Positions 1 to 7,252 of a DNA stretch of 10,896 nt are shown piece by piece. Position 1 is the first letter of the stretch, and each line of letters starts with the position of its first letter. Below the pieces are notes generated by a model that saw only the letters and a program-made list of their open reading frames with translations, was not told the DNA's origin and searched no databases. The DNA is from Jimgerdemannia flammicorona (taxonomy: Eukaryota > Mucoromycota > Endogonomycetes > Endogonales > Endogonaceae): positions 1 to 10,896 of the forward strand of contig RBNI01006863.1 of assembly GCA_003990745.1 (NCBI GenBank), written 5' to 3'. The position numbers and the translations under genes are program-made.

Positions 1-21
1 AAAAAAAAAAAAAAAAAAAAA
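1..21 (+). repeat. Poly(A) run of 21 bases at the window edge
   Basis: An uninterrupted A21 tract starts the window. In the Gag frame (mod 3 = 0) it reads as polylysine running into a basic stretch, so it may be an expanded Lys-codon run inside gag. It could also be the poly(A) tail of a non-LTR element inserted just upstream, or an assembly edge. The window does not decide between these. Confidence 0.6.
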
Positions 22-251
22 GAAGGGACTCAGAACTACCAAACTGAAGGAATGACACTCAGTACAAGAAGACTGAAGCCCATCCTGTTGAAGATTTTAA
101 GAAAGCAAGCAACAGTGAAGACTACAGTGACCTAGACTTATACCCTACTAAGATTACCACCCAAAAAACAGTCTACCTAGCAGAGAAGAGGAAAAGACCT
201 ATAGGAAGACCATCCAGGAACATCAGCACAAGAAGAGGACAAAGAACATGA
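3..251 (+). pseudogene. gag: Gag C-terminal remnant with AT-hook-like motif
   Basis: Frame 0 is readable from the poly(A) run to a TGA at 249-251, with one TGA at 45-47. The peptide is Lys/Arg-rich, has an acidic patch (EDYSDLDLYP) and ends in a strongly basic segment. Positions 186-221 encode KRKRPIGRPSRN; the GRP core flanked by Arg/Lys resembles an AT-hook, a minor-groove DNA-binding motif. The position immediately upstream of the protease frame is where the nucleocapsid end of Gag is expected, but no CCHC knuckle is visible in this part. The next frame (+1 relative to this one) opens at 205, giving about 44 bp of overlap with the pol frame. The assignment to Gag is inferred from position. 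Confidence 0.55.
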
Positions 252-960
252 AGAGGAGCAGGTAGGAATACCTCCCCAAACCCCCTCACCTTTTGTCTCC
301 AAGACAAATGAGTTGCCACCAGAAGATGAAGAAATAGAACAAGAAGAATGAGAACCTATTACTCCAAAGCCTAAGAAGAAGTACACTCTGAAGACCATGC
401 CTAGAGATATCTATAATGAAGCCTGGCAGAAGATTCAAGAGATCAAGATGGAAGTCCCCCTTCTGTAGTTCCTGCAACTGATACCAGCTGGAGTCTGAAA
501 TAAATTGTTGAGAATCACCAGATCTAGCACTGGCCAAGTTCCCATCCCACAGCAAGAACCAGCTTTCATTCCTATCCAGACTGCAGAAAGACATGTCAGC
601 ACCTACTTATATAGAGATATTGGAGGACAAAAAGCAAAAATCCTCATAGACACAGGAGCAGCTATCTGTATCATTGCCAAACAGTTCCTGGACACCCTCC
701 AATAGCCCATTGATGGACCATCCAACCTCAGCATCATAGTAGCAGATGGAGCCTGAACTCAACTCCTTGGAGAAGTATGAAATATCACTATCTCTCTTGG
801 ACACATTCAGTTCTCCATCCCCAAAGCTGTTGTTACTGAAGCTGTCACCTATGACATAATTCTTGGCACCAACTGGATGAAGGAAATGAATGCAGTTGTT
901 GATATTGGCCAACAAGTACTTAAGTTTGATTATTGAGGCAAGAAGTATAGAGTTAAGGTG
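229..960 (+). pseudogene. pol: Retrotransposon aspartic protease with acidic linker
   Basis: Frame 1. Positions 229-345 encode an acidic, Pro-rich linker (EEDKEHEEEQ). From about 592 the retropepsin domain follows: AKILIDTGAA at 634-663 carries the catalytic DTG triad in the form DTGA, and YDIILGTNWM at 850-879 is the second conserved block (hydrophobic-hydrophobic-G-x-x-W/F). The domain is about 120 residues, normal for the family. It would act as a dimer to cut the Gag-Pol polyprotein inside virus-like particles. Interrupting stops include TGA at about 349, TAG at about 467, TGA at about 496, TAG at 703-705, two TGAs between 750 and 785, and a TGA in the last strand. Most are TGA, consistent with CGA Arg codons decayed at CpG. 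Confidence 0.88.
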
Positions 961-2241
961 ACCAGCTATGAGCAATCGAAGAAGAAGAAGAAGATCACTA
1001 TTCAGAAAGAATATGCCAGCAGTGAAGAGTCTACCACAGAGGAGGAAGAAGAATCTGAAGATGGAAATGATCCCAGACTCAATCTCTGAATTAACCTGGT
1101 GGATGACAGACCAGAGGATAATGTGTGGGCTAAGAACTCCATCTCTATCACCATTGGAGCCATTGTAGGAGAAGCCAAAGGATACCCTACCTGCCTCAAG
1201 AAACACAAGTATCCTGAGCACTCCTCCAAGATTATAGGAACAAGGAAATTGCCTGGCACAGCCTGCCCGGAGTGCAGAAGGAAGAAGAAGAAATGCAGAT
1301 ATGTTCCAGAAATATCTGCAACCAAAGCTACAGAAGTACAAGCAATTTGAGGTCAAGAATCATCCAAAAAAGAAGAAACTTCTGATCAAGAAGTCCCTGA
1401 ACAAGAAGCACCTGAAGAAGAAGAGGTCTCTGAACTCATTCTCTGGGATGATCCTCATTGGACACCACCTGAAAACAATGACCCTTGGAATACAGAAGAA
1501 GGACTCAGTACAATCACCATTATTCCCAAGAAAGAAACTCACCAAGAAAAGGCTTTTCGGCTAGGAAGATGTCCACACCAAATGGTCTTCCACTCTCTCT
1601 GAGACTACTGCTATCAGTGCCATTTACTAGACTAACAGGAAAGACAGAGACCCCAGCGACCAGAACCCCTGAACACACTTGCACAGTCAACTACCTTCTA
1701 AGAAATTACCACCAAGTTGCAAAGCTGATTCAGGGGACAAGACTTCTTCATCCAGACAGAAATATATCCCTTGTCTACTCTTCCACCCACCTATGACCAA
1801 GATGGGTACTGTTTCCCAAGACAACAAGAGATCAATAACTGAGAACATTATTTCTGAGTAATGAGATATTGCAACCATGGAAGACACCCTAATTGCTGAG
1901 ACTGCAGACATCAGAAGATTCACCTTAGTCATAATGTTGCAGTCTATACTTTAAAGAGAGGAGACAACAGAGGCCAGATCCAAAAAAGTCAAACCAAGAA
2001 GCCAGAAAGAAGAATCCTCAAGATCTATGATATGGGAGAAGACATCCTAGCTCTTATCAGACATGCAACCTGCCAAGGATGGGCAGAAGATACTATCAAC
2101 TTCATGGAAGCCCTAGACCCTACAGGAAGAAGAGGAATAAATTATCTCTGAGACCCCTCTACTGGAGCCAGATGGCCACATCTCAATCTTAGAGCTTAGA
2201 GGCTCTCTGCTAGTGGAGCTTCAGTCTTAGGAAAGCCTGAA
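961..2241 (+). pseudogene. Charged, Cys/His-rich spacer between protease and dUTPase
   Basis: About 425 codons stay readable in the protease frame without a recognisable catalytic domain. In order there are a Lys run then Glu run (KKKKKITIQKE, then EESTTEEEEESED), and a first Cys/His group at about 1192-1296. That group ends CPECRRKKKKC, which matches CX2CX6C, the first half of the fungal Zn2Cys6 pattern. A second acidic stretch lies at 1351-1436. A second Cys/His group is at 1570-1623 (CPH...CYQCH). A third dense group is at 1810-1932, with spacing like CNHGRHPNC-x-DCRHQKIH. Twelve or so stops interrupt it, mostly TGA. Zinc binding is inferred from residue spacing only. A spacer this long and Cys/His-rich is not part of the minimal Ty3/gypsy Pol, and I cannot name it. 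Confidence 0.6.
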
Positions 2242-2673
2242 CCCAGCAAGGACATTGCCCAGTATGCCCTGCTACATCCCAAGGCCAAACCCCCAACCAA
2301 AGCCCACCCAGAGGATATAGGATATGATCTTCACAGTCTAGAGGATGAATCTATCAAGCCTAGAAAAACCTTCATGATCAGAACTAGATTAGCCATACAG
2401 CCACCCCAAGGAGCTTACATCTAATTGACCTCAAGGTCTGGACTTGCCAGACAAGGAATAACCATAGAAGGAGGAACCATTGACCCAGGATATATAGGTA
2501 AAATCAAGGTTATTCTACATAACAGTAGTGCAGAATAGCACTGAATCATTAGAGGGCAGAAGATTGCTCAAGCAGTCTTCATAAAGGTCAGGACTCTGCA
2601 ATTACAGGAAGTATCTGAACTAACTAAAGGAACAAGGCAAGCTAAAGGATTTGGAAGTTCAGACAAGAAGGAA
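2242..2673 (+). pseudogene. dUTPase domain (trimeric type), all five motifs visible, three stops
   Basis: Frame 1, about 144 codons, the usual length of a trimeric dUTPase (dUTP to dUMP plus pyrophosphate). Motif 1 is AHPEDIGYDLHS (2302-2337). Motif 2 is TSRSGLARQGI (2428-2460), where the family has P-R-S-G/S. Motif 3 is GGTIDPGYIGKIKVILHN (2470-2523) and keeps the catalytic Asp and the nucleoside-stacking Tyr. Motif 4 is RGQKIAQAVF (2551-2580). Motif 5 is RQAKGFGSS (2635-2661), the Gly-rich flap that closes over the triphosphate. Stops lie at 2422 (TAA), 2536 (TAG) and 2542 (TGA). The domain is in frame with the protease and lies upstream of RT, so it was part of the Pol polyprotein. In that setting it would limit uracil incorporation into the element's cDNA. 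A frameshift lies just after motif 5. Confidence 0.88.
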
Positions 2674-2981
2674 GTATATCTCCTTCAAGTCAACCACCTC
2701 AAGAGGAATACTCCCCACAAGTATACCAGCAACCAGTCAGAGTGCATATGAATCTCATCCTGGAGTCTGGAGAACAAGCTACTTTTGAAATCTTTGTACC
2801 ACCTGACCCCAGAAACCTTTTCTTTGAACCCAAGGAAGATATCCCACACCTGGACATAGAGGGATACACATTCCCTGATAAGTTGAATTCAGTACACTTC
2901 CAAGCAACCAACCAAAGTTGGGAGACCATCATCTTGCTGAAAGGAATCATCATAGGACATCTGGTGCCCTTTCTCAACTGA
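2663..2981 (+). pseudogene. pol: Linker domain between dUTPase and RT
   Basis: The reading moves to frame 0 around 2655-2675. It begins with a Pro/Gln-rich hinge (SSQPPQEEYSPQVYQQP), then about 80 uninterrupted codons from the Met at 2742 to TGA 2979-2981. These have alternating hydrophobic residues and end in TIILLKGIIIGHLVPF. Ty3/gypsy Pol commonly has such a beta-rich segment between protease and RT, often ending in a phrase like 'kGt.iGhl'. The same frame may continue a little past the stop before the RT frame takes over at about 3041-3062. No catalytic residues are recognisable. The long open stretch and the closing motif support coding origin; the fold is inferred. Confidence 0.6.
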
Positions 2982-3040
2982 ACTCATAGGGAAGTTTATG
3001 AACTAAACCTATCGGGAAATGGCAAAAGGTCCCAGAAGAA

Positions 3041-3805
3041 AGGAAAGGCCCCTCTGCGACCCAAGAGATAGTGAAGCCTTCCACCAACATTGGAGAGGAA
3101 TTGACACCCCAACAATAGCAATAACTAGTAGAACTTCCCAACAAATATCAAGATATCTTCACTACTGATTATGGCAATCTGCTATATAACCCATCATATC
3201 ACCACAGCATAAATACAGGAAATGCAACACCCATCTGGCAGAAACCCTATAGAATACCCCATCACTTGAAAATATTTGAAAAAGAGCACATTCAAGAACT
3301 CTTAGACAATGGAGTCATCTGACCCTCTACTAGCCCTTGGGCCAGCCCTATACTTATTGTACCAAAGAAAGGAGGATGGAGACTTTGTGTGGACTACAGG
3401 AAACTCAATTCAGTCACTGAGAAAGATGCCTATCCTTTGCCCAGAATTGATGACCTTTTGGACCAGTTACAAGATGCCAGATACTTCAGCAGTATGGACC
3501 TCTTTTCAGGATTCTATGAGATCCCCATGGACCCCAAAGACATTCAAAAGACAGCCTTTCTTGCTCTAGAAAAACTGTTTGAATACCTCCAAATGCTCTT
3601 TGGACTTTGCAATGCACCCCCCACCTTCCAGAGGATGATGAATTCAGTCTATGCTCCTTTGATCCATTACTGCCTGATTGTATACATGGACAATTCCAAC
3701 ATCTATTCAGCAAATTTTGAAGAACACCTGCACCACCTAGAGGAATTCTTCAAGCTCACCCACAAGAACCACTTGAGGCTGAATACAAAGAAATGCTACT
3801 TTGGG
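3041..3805 (+). pseudogene. pol: Reverse transcriptase domain, catalytic YxDD altered to YMDN
   Basis: Frame 2. Conserved RT blocks read in order: LLDNGVI-stop-PSTSPWASP (stop at a position usually Arg), VPKKGGWRLCVDYRKLN, YPLPRIDDLLDQL, then SSMDLFSGFYEIPM with the first catalytic Asp at 3497-3499, FGLCNAPPTFQRMM, and YMDNSNIYS at 3683-3709. The third block should be Y-x-D-D: here the second Asp codon is AAT (3692-3694), a G-to-A change that would abolish polymerase activity. Two further stops lie near 3116-3124. The domain would synthesise cDNA from element RNA. It runs without a stop from 3389 to about 3835. The frame breaks after the GGG at 3803-3805, where one base appears to be missing relative to the RNase H frame. 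Confidence 0.95.
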
Positions 3806-4480
3806 AACAGAAACTTGAATTCCTTAGATTCATAGTTTCAAAAGAAGGAACTCATGCAGACCTAAAGAAAACTGAGAAGATCAATAATTGGCCAGTACCC
3901 AAGACCCCAAAGGAAACACTATTATTCCTGATACTAGTATCCTACTACAGAAGGTTTATCAAGAATTTTGCCCAAATTGCTGCCCCAATTTGGATCTTTC
4001 TCAAGAAAGGAGTACCATTCAAATGGACAGAATCACAAGAAAAAGCCTTCAAAGAACTCAAGAACTGCATAACTACAGCACCAATCCTTATGCGCCCCAA
4101 TATATAGAAGCCATTCATCCTATATACAGATACTTCTAAAGATGGCCTAGGAGCAGTTCTAGCCCAAGAAGGACCTAATCAATAGCACCATATGATAGCT
4201 TATGCAAGCAGAGCTACCAATCAGCAGCAAATAAACTATGGTAGCACCAAACTAGAATATCTTATAGTCATATGGGCAGTCACCCTGTTCAAGCATTATC
4301 TTATCAAAAAAAGATTCACTCTGATCACAGACTATGCAGCCCTCAAATAGTTATTCAACCACAAGGAACCCACTGGAATTCTAGCCCAATGGATTCTTAT
4401 CCTTCAGGATTACAAAATCACCATCATCCACAAAGCAGGGAAAGCCTACAACAATGTTGATATACTTTCCTACCAGCCCC
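3806..4480 (+). pseudogene. pol: RT connection and RNase H domain
   Basis: Frame 1. After the frameshift the RT thumb/connection reads KLEFLRFIVSKEGTHADLKK and SYYRRFIKNFAQIAAPI, standard Ty3/gypsy blocks. RNase H follows with four acidic catalytic positions still present: Asp 4129 (LYTDTSKDGLGAVL), Glu 4255 (TKLEYLIVIWA), Asp 4330 (LITDYAALK) and Asp 4459 (NNVDILS). The domain would degrade the RNA strand of the RNA/DNA hybrid. Stops are TAG 4105-4107, a TAG at about 4183, and TAG 4348-4350. The last sits where this family normally has a conserved Trp before L-F, so TGG became TAG by a G-to-A change. The frame breaks again at about 4471-4481 (TACCAGCCCC), where the sequence passes to the integrase frame. 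Confidence 0.93.
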
Positions 4481-4481
4481 A

Positions 4482-5221
4482 ATGAACCAGAAAAAGGGTG
4501 TTCCAAGGAACTATACCCTAAAAGAAGCTCCTCAGACCATCAAGGCACAAGAAGATCTCATCTGAAAAGAATATCAGAAAGCCCACCAAGGACAGGCGAA
4601 TGTAGAAGAGAAGCTGCAAATAATATACCAACATTGGCCCAACCTTAGAACACAAGTCCAGGACATACTTAAGAAATGTGACATCTGCCAGAAGTACCAA
4701 GGAAGGAAGAACTATCAAGCATCACTACAACCAATTGCACCACTAGACAACATCTTTCAGAGATGGGGAATAGATGTAATTGGACCTCTACTAGTTATAC
4801 CAAGAAGAAACAAATATATTCTTGTATTTGTGGAACATCTGACCAAGTGGCCTGAGGCTTTTCTAATAGAAATCACAGATGCTCTAACCATTGTAGGTCT
4901 TCTCCATGGACTCACTCTCAGATATAGACCTCTAGAAGAACTCATCTCTGACTGAGGCATAGAATTTGTCAACAATATAATTACAAGTTATACTCAAATT
5001 CACAAGATACGTCTCAAATGGACTATATCATACTACCCCCAGACCAATGGTATGACAGAAAGGATGAACCAGACCATCAAGAAAGAACTTGTCCAAGTCA
5101 ATTCTACCAATTGGGACCTCTGCTTATCTGAGATCCTATGGGAAATTCAGAACACCCCTGCTACCTCAACCAAACAAAAGCTATTCGAAATGATGTTTGC
5201 TAAGAAAACGAGAACTGCTAA
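4482..5221 (+). pseudogene. pol: Integrase: zinc-binding N-terminus and DDE catalytic core
   Basis: Frame 0. The N-terminal HHCC module has His at 4584 (QKAHQGQ), His at 4632 (YQHWPNL), and Cys at 4677 and 4686 (KKCDICQKY). The catalytic core has Asp at 4773 (WGIDVIGPL), Asp at 4950 (ISD-stop-GIEF) and Glu at 5058 (TNGMTERMNQ). I count 58 residues between the two Asp and 35 between Asp and Glu, the classic DDX35E spacing, so all three metal ligands survive. Stops are a TGA at about 4563 and TGA 4953-4955. The second falls exactly where integrases of this type carry Arg (D-R-G), a clear CGA-to-TGA decay. The enzyme would insert element cDNA into host DNA. The frame shifts near 5205-5222. Confidence 0.94.
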
Positions 5222-5539
5222 CCATGAGATCTCCTCAAGAAGACAGAACAGTTATGAAATCAGGCCCAAAGTCAGATTATCAAAGCCCAAGAAAGACAAA
5301 AGAAGTACTATAACTAAAGATAAAAGGATCAGGAGATCAAGATTGGAGATCAAGTACTAGTTTGGAGAAGCATGATTGAAATAAATTTTGCCACCAAACT
5401 GGAACCCAAATGGGAAGGATCTTATCTTATACACAACATCAGAGGAACTAACATCTATTTAAGAAGTATGGATGGATGAACCCTGAGAACACCTGTACAC
5501 ATCAATCACCTCAAACTATATCTTCCCCCTACACCATGA
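5222..5539 (+). pseudogene. pol: Integrase C-terminal (GPY/F-like) domain
   Basis: Frame 2. A helical linker (QIIKAQERQKKYYN, the QKKYYN part at 5297-5314) leads into KIGDQVLVW, then KLEPKWEGSYLIHNI and the closing TPVHINHLKLYLPPTP. This is the SH3-like C-terminal module of Ty3/gypsy integrases, with the W-x-G-P/S-Y core that defines the GPY/F motif. No chromodomain follows. Stops lie within the linker (TAA and TAA near 5315-5325) and at the turn before TLRTPV (TGA). The final TGA (5537-5539) overlaps the ATG of the downstream ORF as ATGA. The same module, more decayed, is found on the opposite strand at 9581-10000. Confidence 0.88.
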
Positions 5540-6081
5540 GCCAAAGGATTGATCAGTGCCTCCAGACCCTCATCTTCAGCTCTTTCCAAGCCCTGCCAAT
5601 TTCCCTGCCCCAGTTTCGCCAACTTGAAGGAACCCCCATATAATTGATCCAGAAGTATCAAGAGAACCTTGCCATTGCCCAGAGGTTGCTTCAGATCCAC
5701 CATCTACAAGCCTTCTATAATATTGGACAGCTATTAACAGAACAATCTTACATAAAGAGCCCAGCCAGAATTACTCTCAGAGAAGCAAGAACTGCCAAAT
5801 GAATCTACACCCTATACAAATGAAATGTTAGAGCCCTGGTGCAGTCTCACTTCCACCTCAATGATATTCATCAGATGAATGAGACCATCTTTCAGAATAT
5901 TCTTCAACAAGTAGACATCCTGTTTTCCAAAGAACAAGAAGAAGATCCAGAGTAAGAATAGAGTGACTCAGATACAGATAATGAAGATGATGGAACAGGT
6001 ATAGATGCAGAAGATGCTTATGCTTATTGGAATGATGACTAAAGGATAGCCTGGGACAGACGACTCTTTAGTGGGGGCTGA
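5536..6081 (+). pseudogene. Extra ORF downstream of integrase, acidic C-terminal tail; function unknown
   Basis: Frame 1, starting at ATG 5536 (MSQRIDQCLQTLIFSSFQ), which overlaps the integrase stop as ATGA. About 181 codons reach TGA 6079-6081, the first bases of the LTR. Stops at 5641 (TAA), 5800 (TGA), 5821 (TGA), 5953 (TAA), 5959 (TAG) and 6040 (TAA) interrupt it. The last could be the original stop (after YAYWNDD). The N-terminal two-thirds looks helical and Gln/Leu-rich (NLAIAQRLLQIHHLQAF, FHLNDIHQMNETIFQNIL). The tail at 5929-6039 is strongly acidic (SDSDTDNEDDGTGIDAED). There is no signal peptide or membrane segment, so it is not an env-like glycoprotein. Coding origin is supported by sustained amphipathic sequence through the stops. 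I do not recognise the family. Confidence 0.6.
6070..6078 (+). promoter_or_regulatory. Polypurine tract (plus-strand primer)
   Basis: AGTGGGGGC lies immediately upstream of the LTR start (TGATGTAACA). A G-rich RNase-H-resistant tract at this exact place primes plus-strand DNA synthesis in LTR retrotransposons. It lies inside the extra ORF. Confidence 0.7.
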
Positions 6082-6209
6082 TGTAACAATCTATAAAATG
6101 CAGCACCTAAAATTTAGCCAGATGACACAAATATTAGCACAGCATAGTAACCAGCAACCATTGCTATAGAAAATATATAAATAACTCAGATAGCTAAAGA
6201 AGGAAAAAA

Positions 6210-6282
6210 CCCTGATAGTAGCTGTCACTCTGACAGTGGCTGTTACCCTGACAGTGGCTGTCACTCTGACATGAATGTCACC
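6210..6282 (+). repeat. 18-bp tandem repeat within the LTR
   Basis: Units at 6221-6238, 6239-6256 and 6257-6274 follow GCTGTCACTCTGACAGTG with one to three changes each, flanked by partial copies at 6210-6220 and 6275-6282. Each unit contains CTGACAGTG/TGTCA, which is itself partly palindromic. The location in the upstream half of the LTR, before the TATA-like box, is where enhancer-type repeats of LTR promoters usually lie. Confidence 0.8.
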
Positions 6283-6324
6283 CCATAAATAGTATTCTAT
6301 AGTAACCAGATAGCAACCACAATG

Positions 6325-6356
6325 TATAAAATACTCCAGAGATATGAGTGAATAAA
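6325..6356 (+). promoter_or_regulatory. LTR TATA-like box and AATAAA signal
   Basis: TATAAAA at 6325-6331 and AATAAA at 6351-6356 are only about 20 bases apart in the second half of the LTR. They are plausible as transcription start and polyadenylation elements of the LTR. In AT-rich DNA such matches are common, so this is position-based inference. Confidence 0.35.
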
Positions 6357-6463
6357 CCTCAGTTCCAAAATACAAAGCAAAAGACAAGTCTGCCTACTAC
6401 ACTTCAAGAGATACACTTGCTAAAAGCCACTTGATCCAGGAAGGATTGTAACACTTAGGAGAA

Positions 6464-6781
6464 ATGCCTGCTCTACAGCTACTACTAGGAGATTGTGAGC
6501 TTTGCCCCTTTCCTACTCCAGTCTACTTTCCAATACGAAGAATGAGTCTATTTTTGGTTTGCTTGCCAGATAAGCCTGAAGATTTGCTGCTCAAGTTCAA
6601 GGAAGAACTTCGCCACCATTTTCTAGTTGAAGCTGCTGATTTAGGAAGAATCTGCACTATAGTATTCTCAGTTGAAGCCACTGATTCAGGAAGAATCTGC
6701 ACCATAGTATTCCCAGTTGAAGCTGCTGATTTAGAAGAATTTGTACCATCCAAGTATTATCCCCAGAAGAGCCCAGTATAG
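6464..6781 (+). CDS. Uncertain small ORF with 15-residue repeats next to the LTR
   Basis: A 105-codon ORF starts 11 bases after the LTR and stays open to TAG at 6779-6781. The first half includes a charged stretch (DKPEDLLLKFKEELRHH). The second half is a tandem repeat of VEAADLGRICTIVFS with variants, produced by the 45-bp DNA repeat below. Because the repeat length is a multiple of three, the opposite strand is also open over 6523-6753, so openness alone is weak evidence of coding. Its surroundings are decayed and no known domain is seen. It may be a chance ORF on a repeat, or a fragment of a host or transposon gene. Confidence 0.18.
   Translation: MPALQLLLGDCELCPFPTPVYFPIRRMSLFLVCLPDKPEDLLLKFKEELRHHFLVEAADLGRICTIVFSVEATDSGRICTIVFPVEAADLEEFVPSKYYPQKSPV
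6625..6757 (+). repeat. 45-bp tandem repeat, about three copies
   Basis: Copies start at 6625, 6670 and 6715, each opening AGTTGAAGCTGCTGATTTAG or close to it. The third copy diverges after about 6745. The exact 45-bp spacing preserves a reading frame on both strands. Confidence 0.85.
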
Positions 6782-7252
6782 AAGAACTTGCCACCAGTAT
6801 AATTCCCAGCAAACTGTTCAAGGAAGAACCTATGCCATCCTCTATTCTCAGTAAGCCAAATCAAGTTATCTGCCAGAAATCACATACTTTTGGAGATCAT
6901 CTTGCTACACAAATTGTGGCATTCACAGTCAACCCAAATAAGGAACCCAGTCACACTATACAAGATCATCATACAGAAATCACATAAGGAGAACCACTAA
7001 ATTATCAGACTGTCACACCTAAAAGATTATCATGCTACACAAGATTGTCACCCAGAAATTGCATACTTTTGGAGATTGTTACACTACATATGAAATCCTA
7101 TCAATTCCCAGTTAACCTAAGAAGGAAACTCATTCATACAAATCACTATTACACCCAGAGAACAGTCTCAATAAGGAAATCACTCACAGATATCCAGCTT
7201 TTGACTATTATACCACTAAACACCAAGGACCTCAGAAATCTTAGAACATTTT
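6782..7252. other. Non-coding flank with dispersed CAGAAATCACATA copies
   Basis: No sustained coding frame is visible; the 7045-7272 ORF is short and lacks recognisable features. The word CAGAAATCACATA or a near copy occurs at 6874, 6974 and 7053. The 6874 and 7053 copies are followed by ACTTTTGGAGAT. GCTACACAA also recurs (about 6904 and 7034). The segment looks like an old, internally repetitive non-coding transposon or LTR remnant. Confidence 0.4.

Larger units (their letters stand above)
1..6453 (+). mobile_element. Decayed Ty3/gypsy LTR retrotransposon with a dUTPase domain (5' end outside window)
   Basis: Domain order along the + strand is end of Gag, protease, Cys/His-rich spacer, dUTPase, RT, RNase H, integrase, an extra ORF, polypurine tract and LTR. 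RT before RNase H before integrase is the Ty3/gypsy order and excludes Ty1/copia. The reading frame changes several times: position mod 3 is 0 for the Gag end, 1 for protease to dUTPase, 0 for the linker, 2 for RT, 1 for RNase H, 0 for the integrase core, 2 for the integrase C-terminus and 1 for the 3' ORF. More than 25 in-frame stops are present, so this copy cannot be autonomous. The 5' LTR and primer binding site lie upstream of the window. Identification rests on motifs and is firm; naming a specific family is not possible here. Confidence 0.95.
6079..6453 (+). repeat. 3' LTR of the + strand element
   Basis: The start TGATGTAACAATC (6079 or 6082) and the end GATTGTAACA (6444-6453) give TG...CA termini. 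TGTAACAATC and GATTGTAACA are inverted repeats of 10 bp with one mismatch, which favours 6082 as the true edge (372 bp; 375 bp if 6079). A polypurine tract directly precedes it. The LTR contains TATAAAA at 6325-6331, AATAAA at 6351-6356 and an 18-bp tandem repeat. There is no CpG in it. The five bases after it, CTTAG (6454-6458), are the candidate target-site duplication, to be matched upstream of the 5' LTR outside this window. Confidence 0.82.

Noticed and set aside
607..1356. Longest open frame in the window: 249 codons on the minus strand
   Set aside because: It is antisense to the protease and spacer. The + strand carries recognisable protease motifs, and the antisense peptide is Leu/Phe/Ser-rich, as expected from the complement of GA-rich Lys/Glu codons.
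232..5539. TGA read as an amino acid (Trp) in the + element because TGA dominates the stops
   Set aside because: At the best-anchored sites (after the second integrase Asp, and in the RT V-I-x-P-S block) the family has Arg, not Trp. One conserved Trp became TAG. TAA and TAG also occur, and frameshifts are present. CGA decay explains it.
5536..6081. Envelope gene downstream of pol (errantivirus-like)
   Set aside because: The ORF lacks a signal peptide, membrane anchor and Cys pattern; it is helical with an acidic tail.
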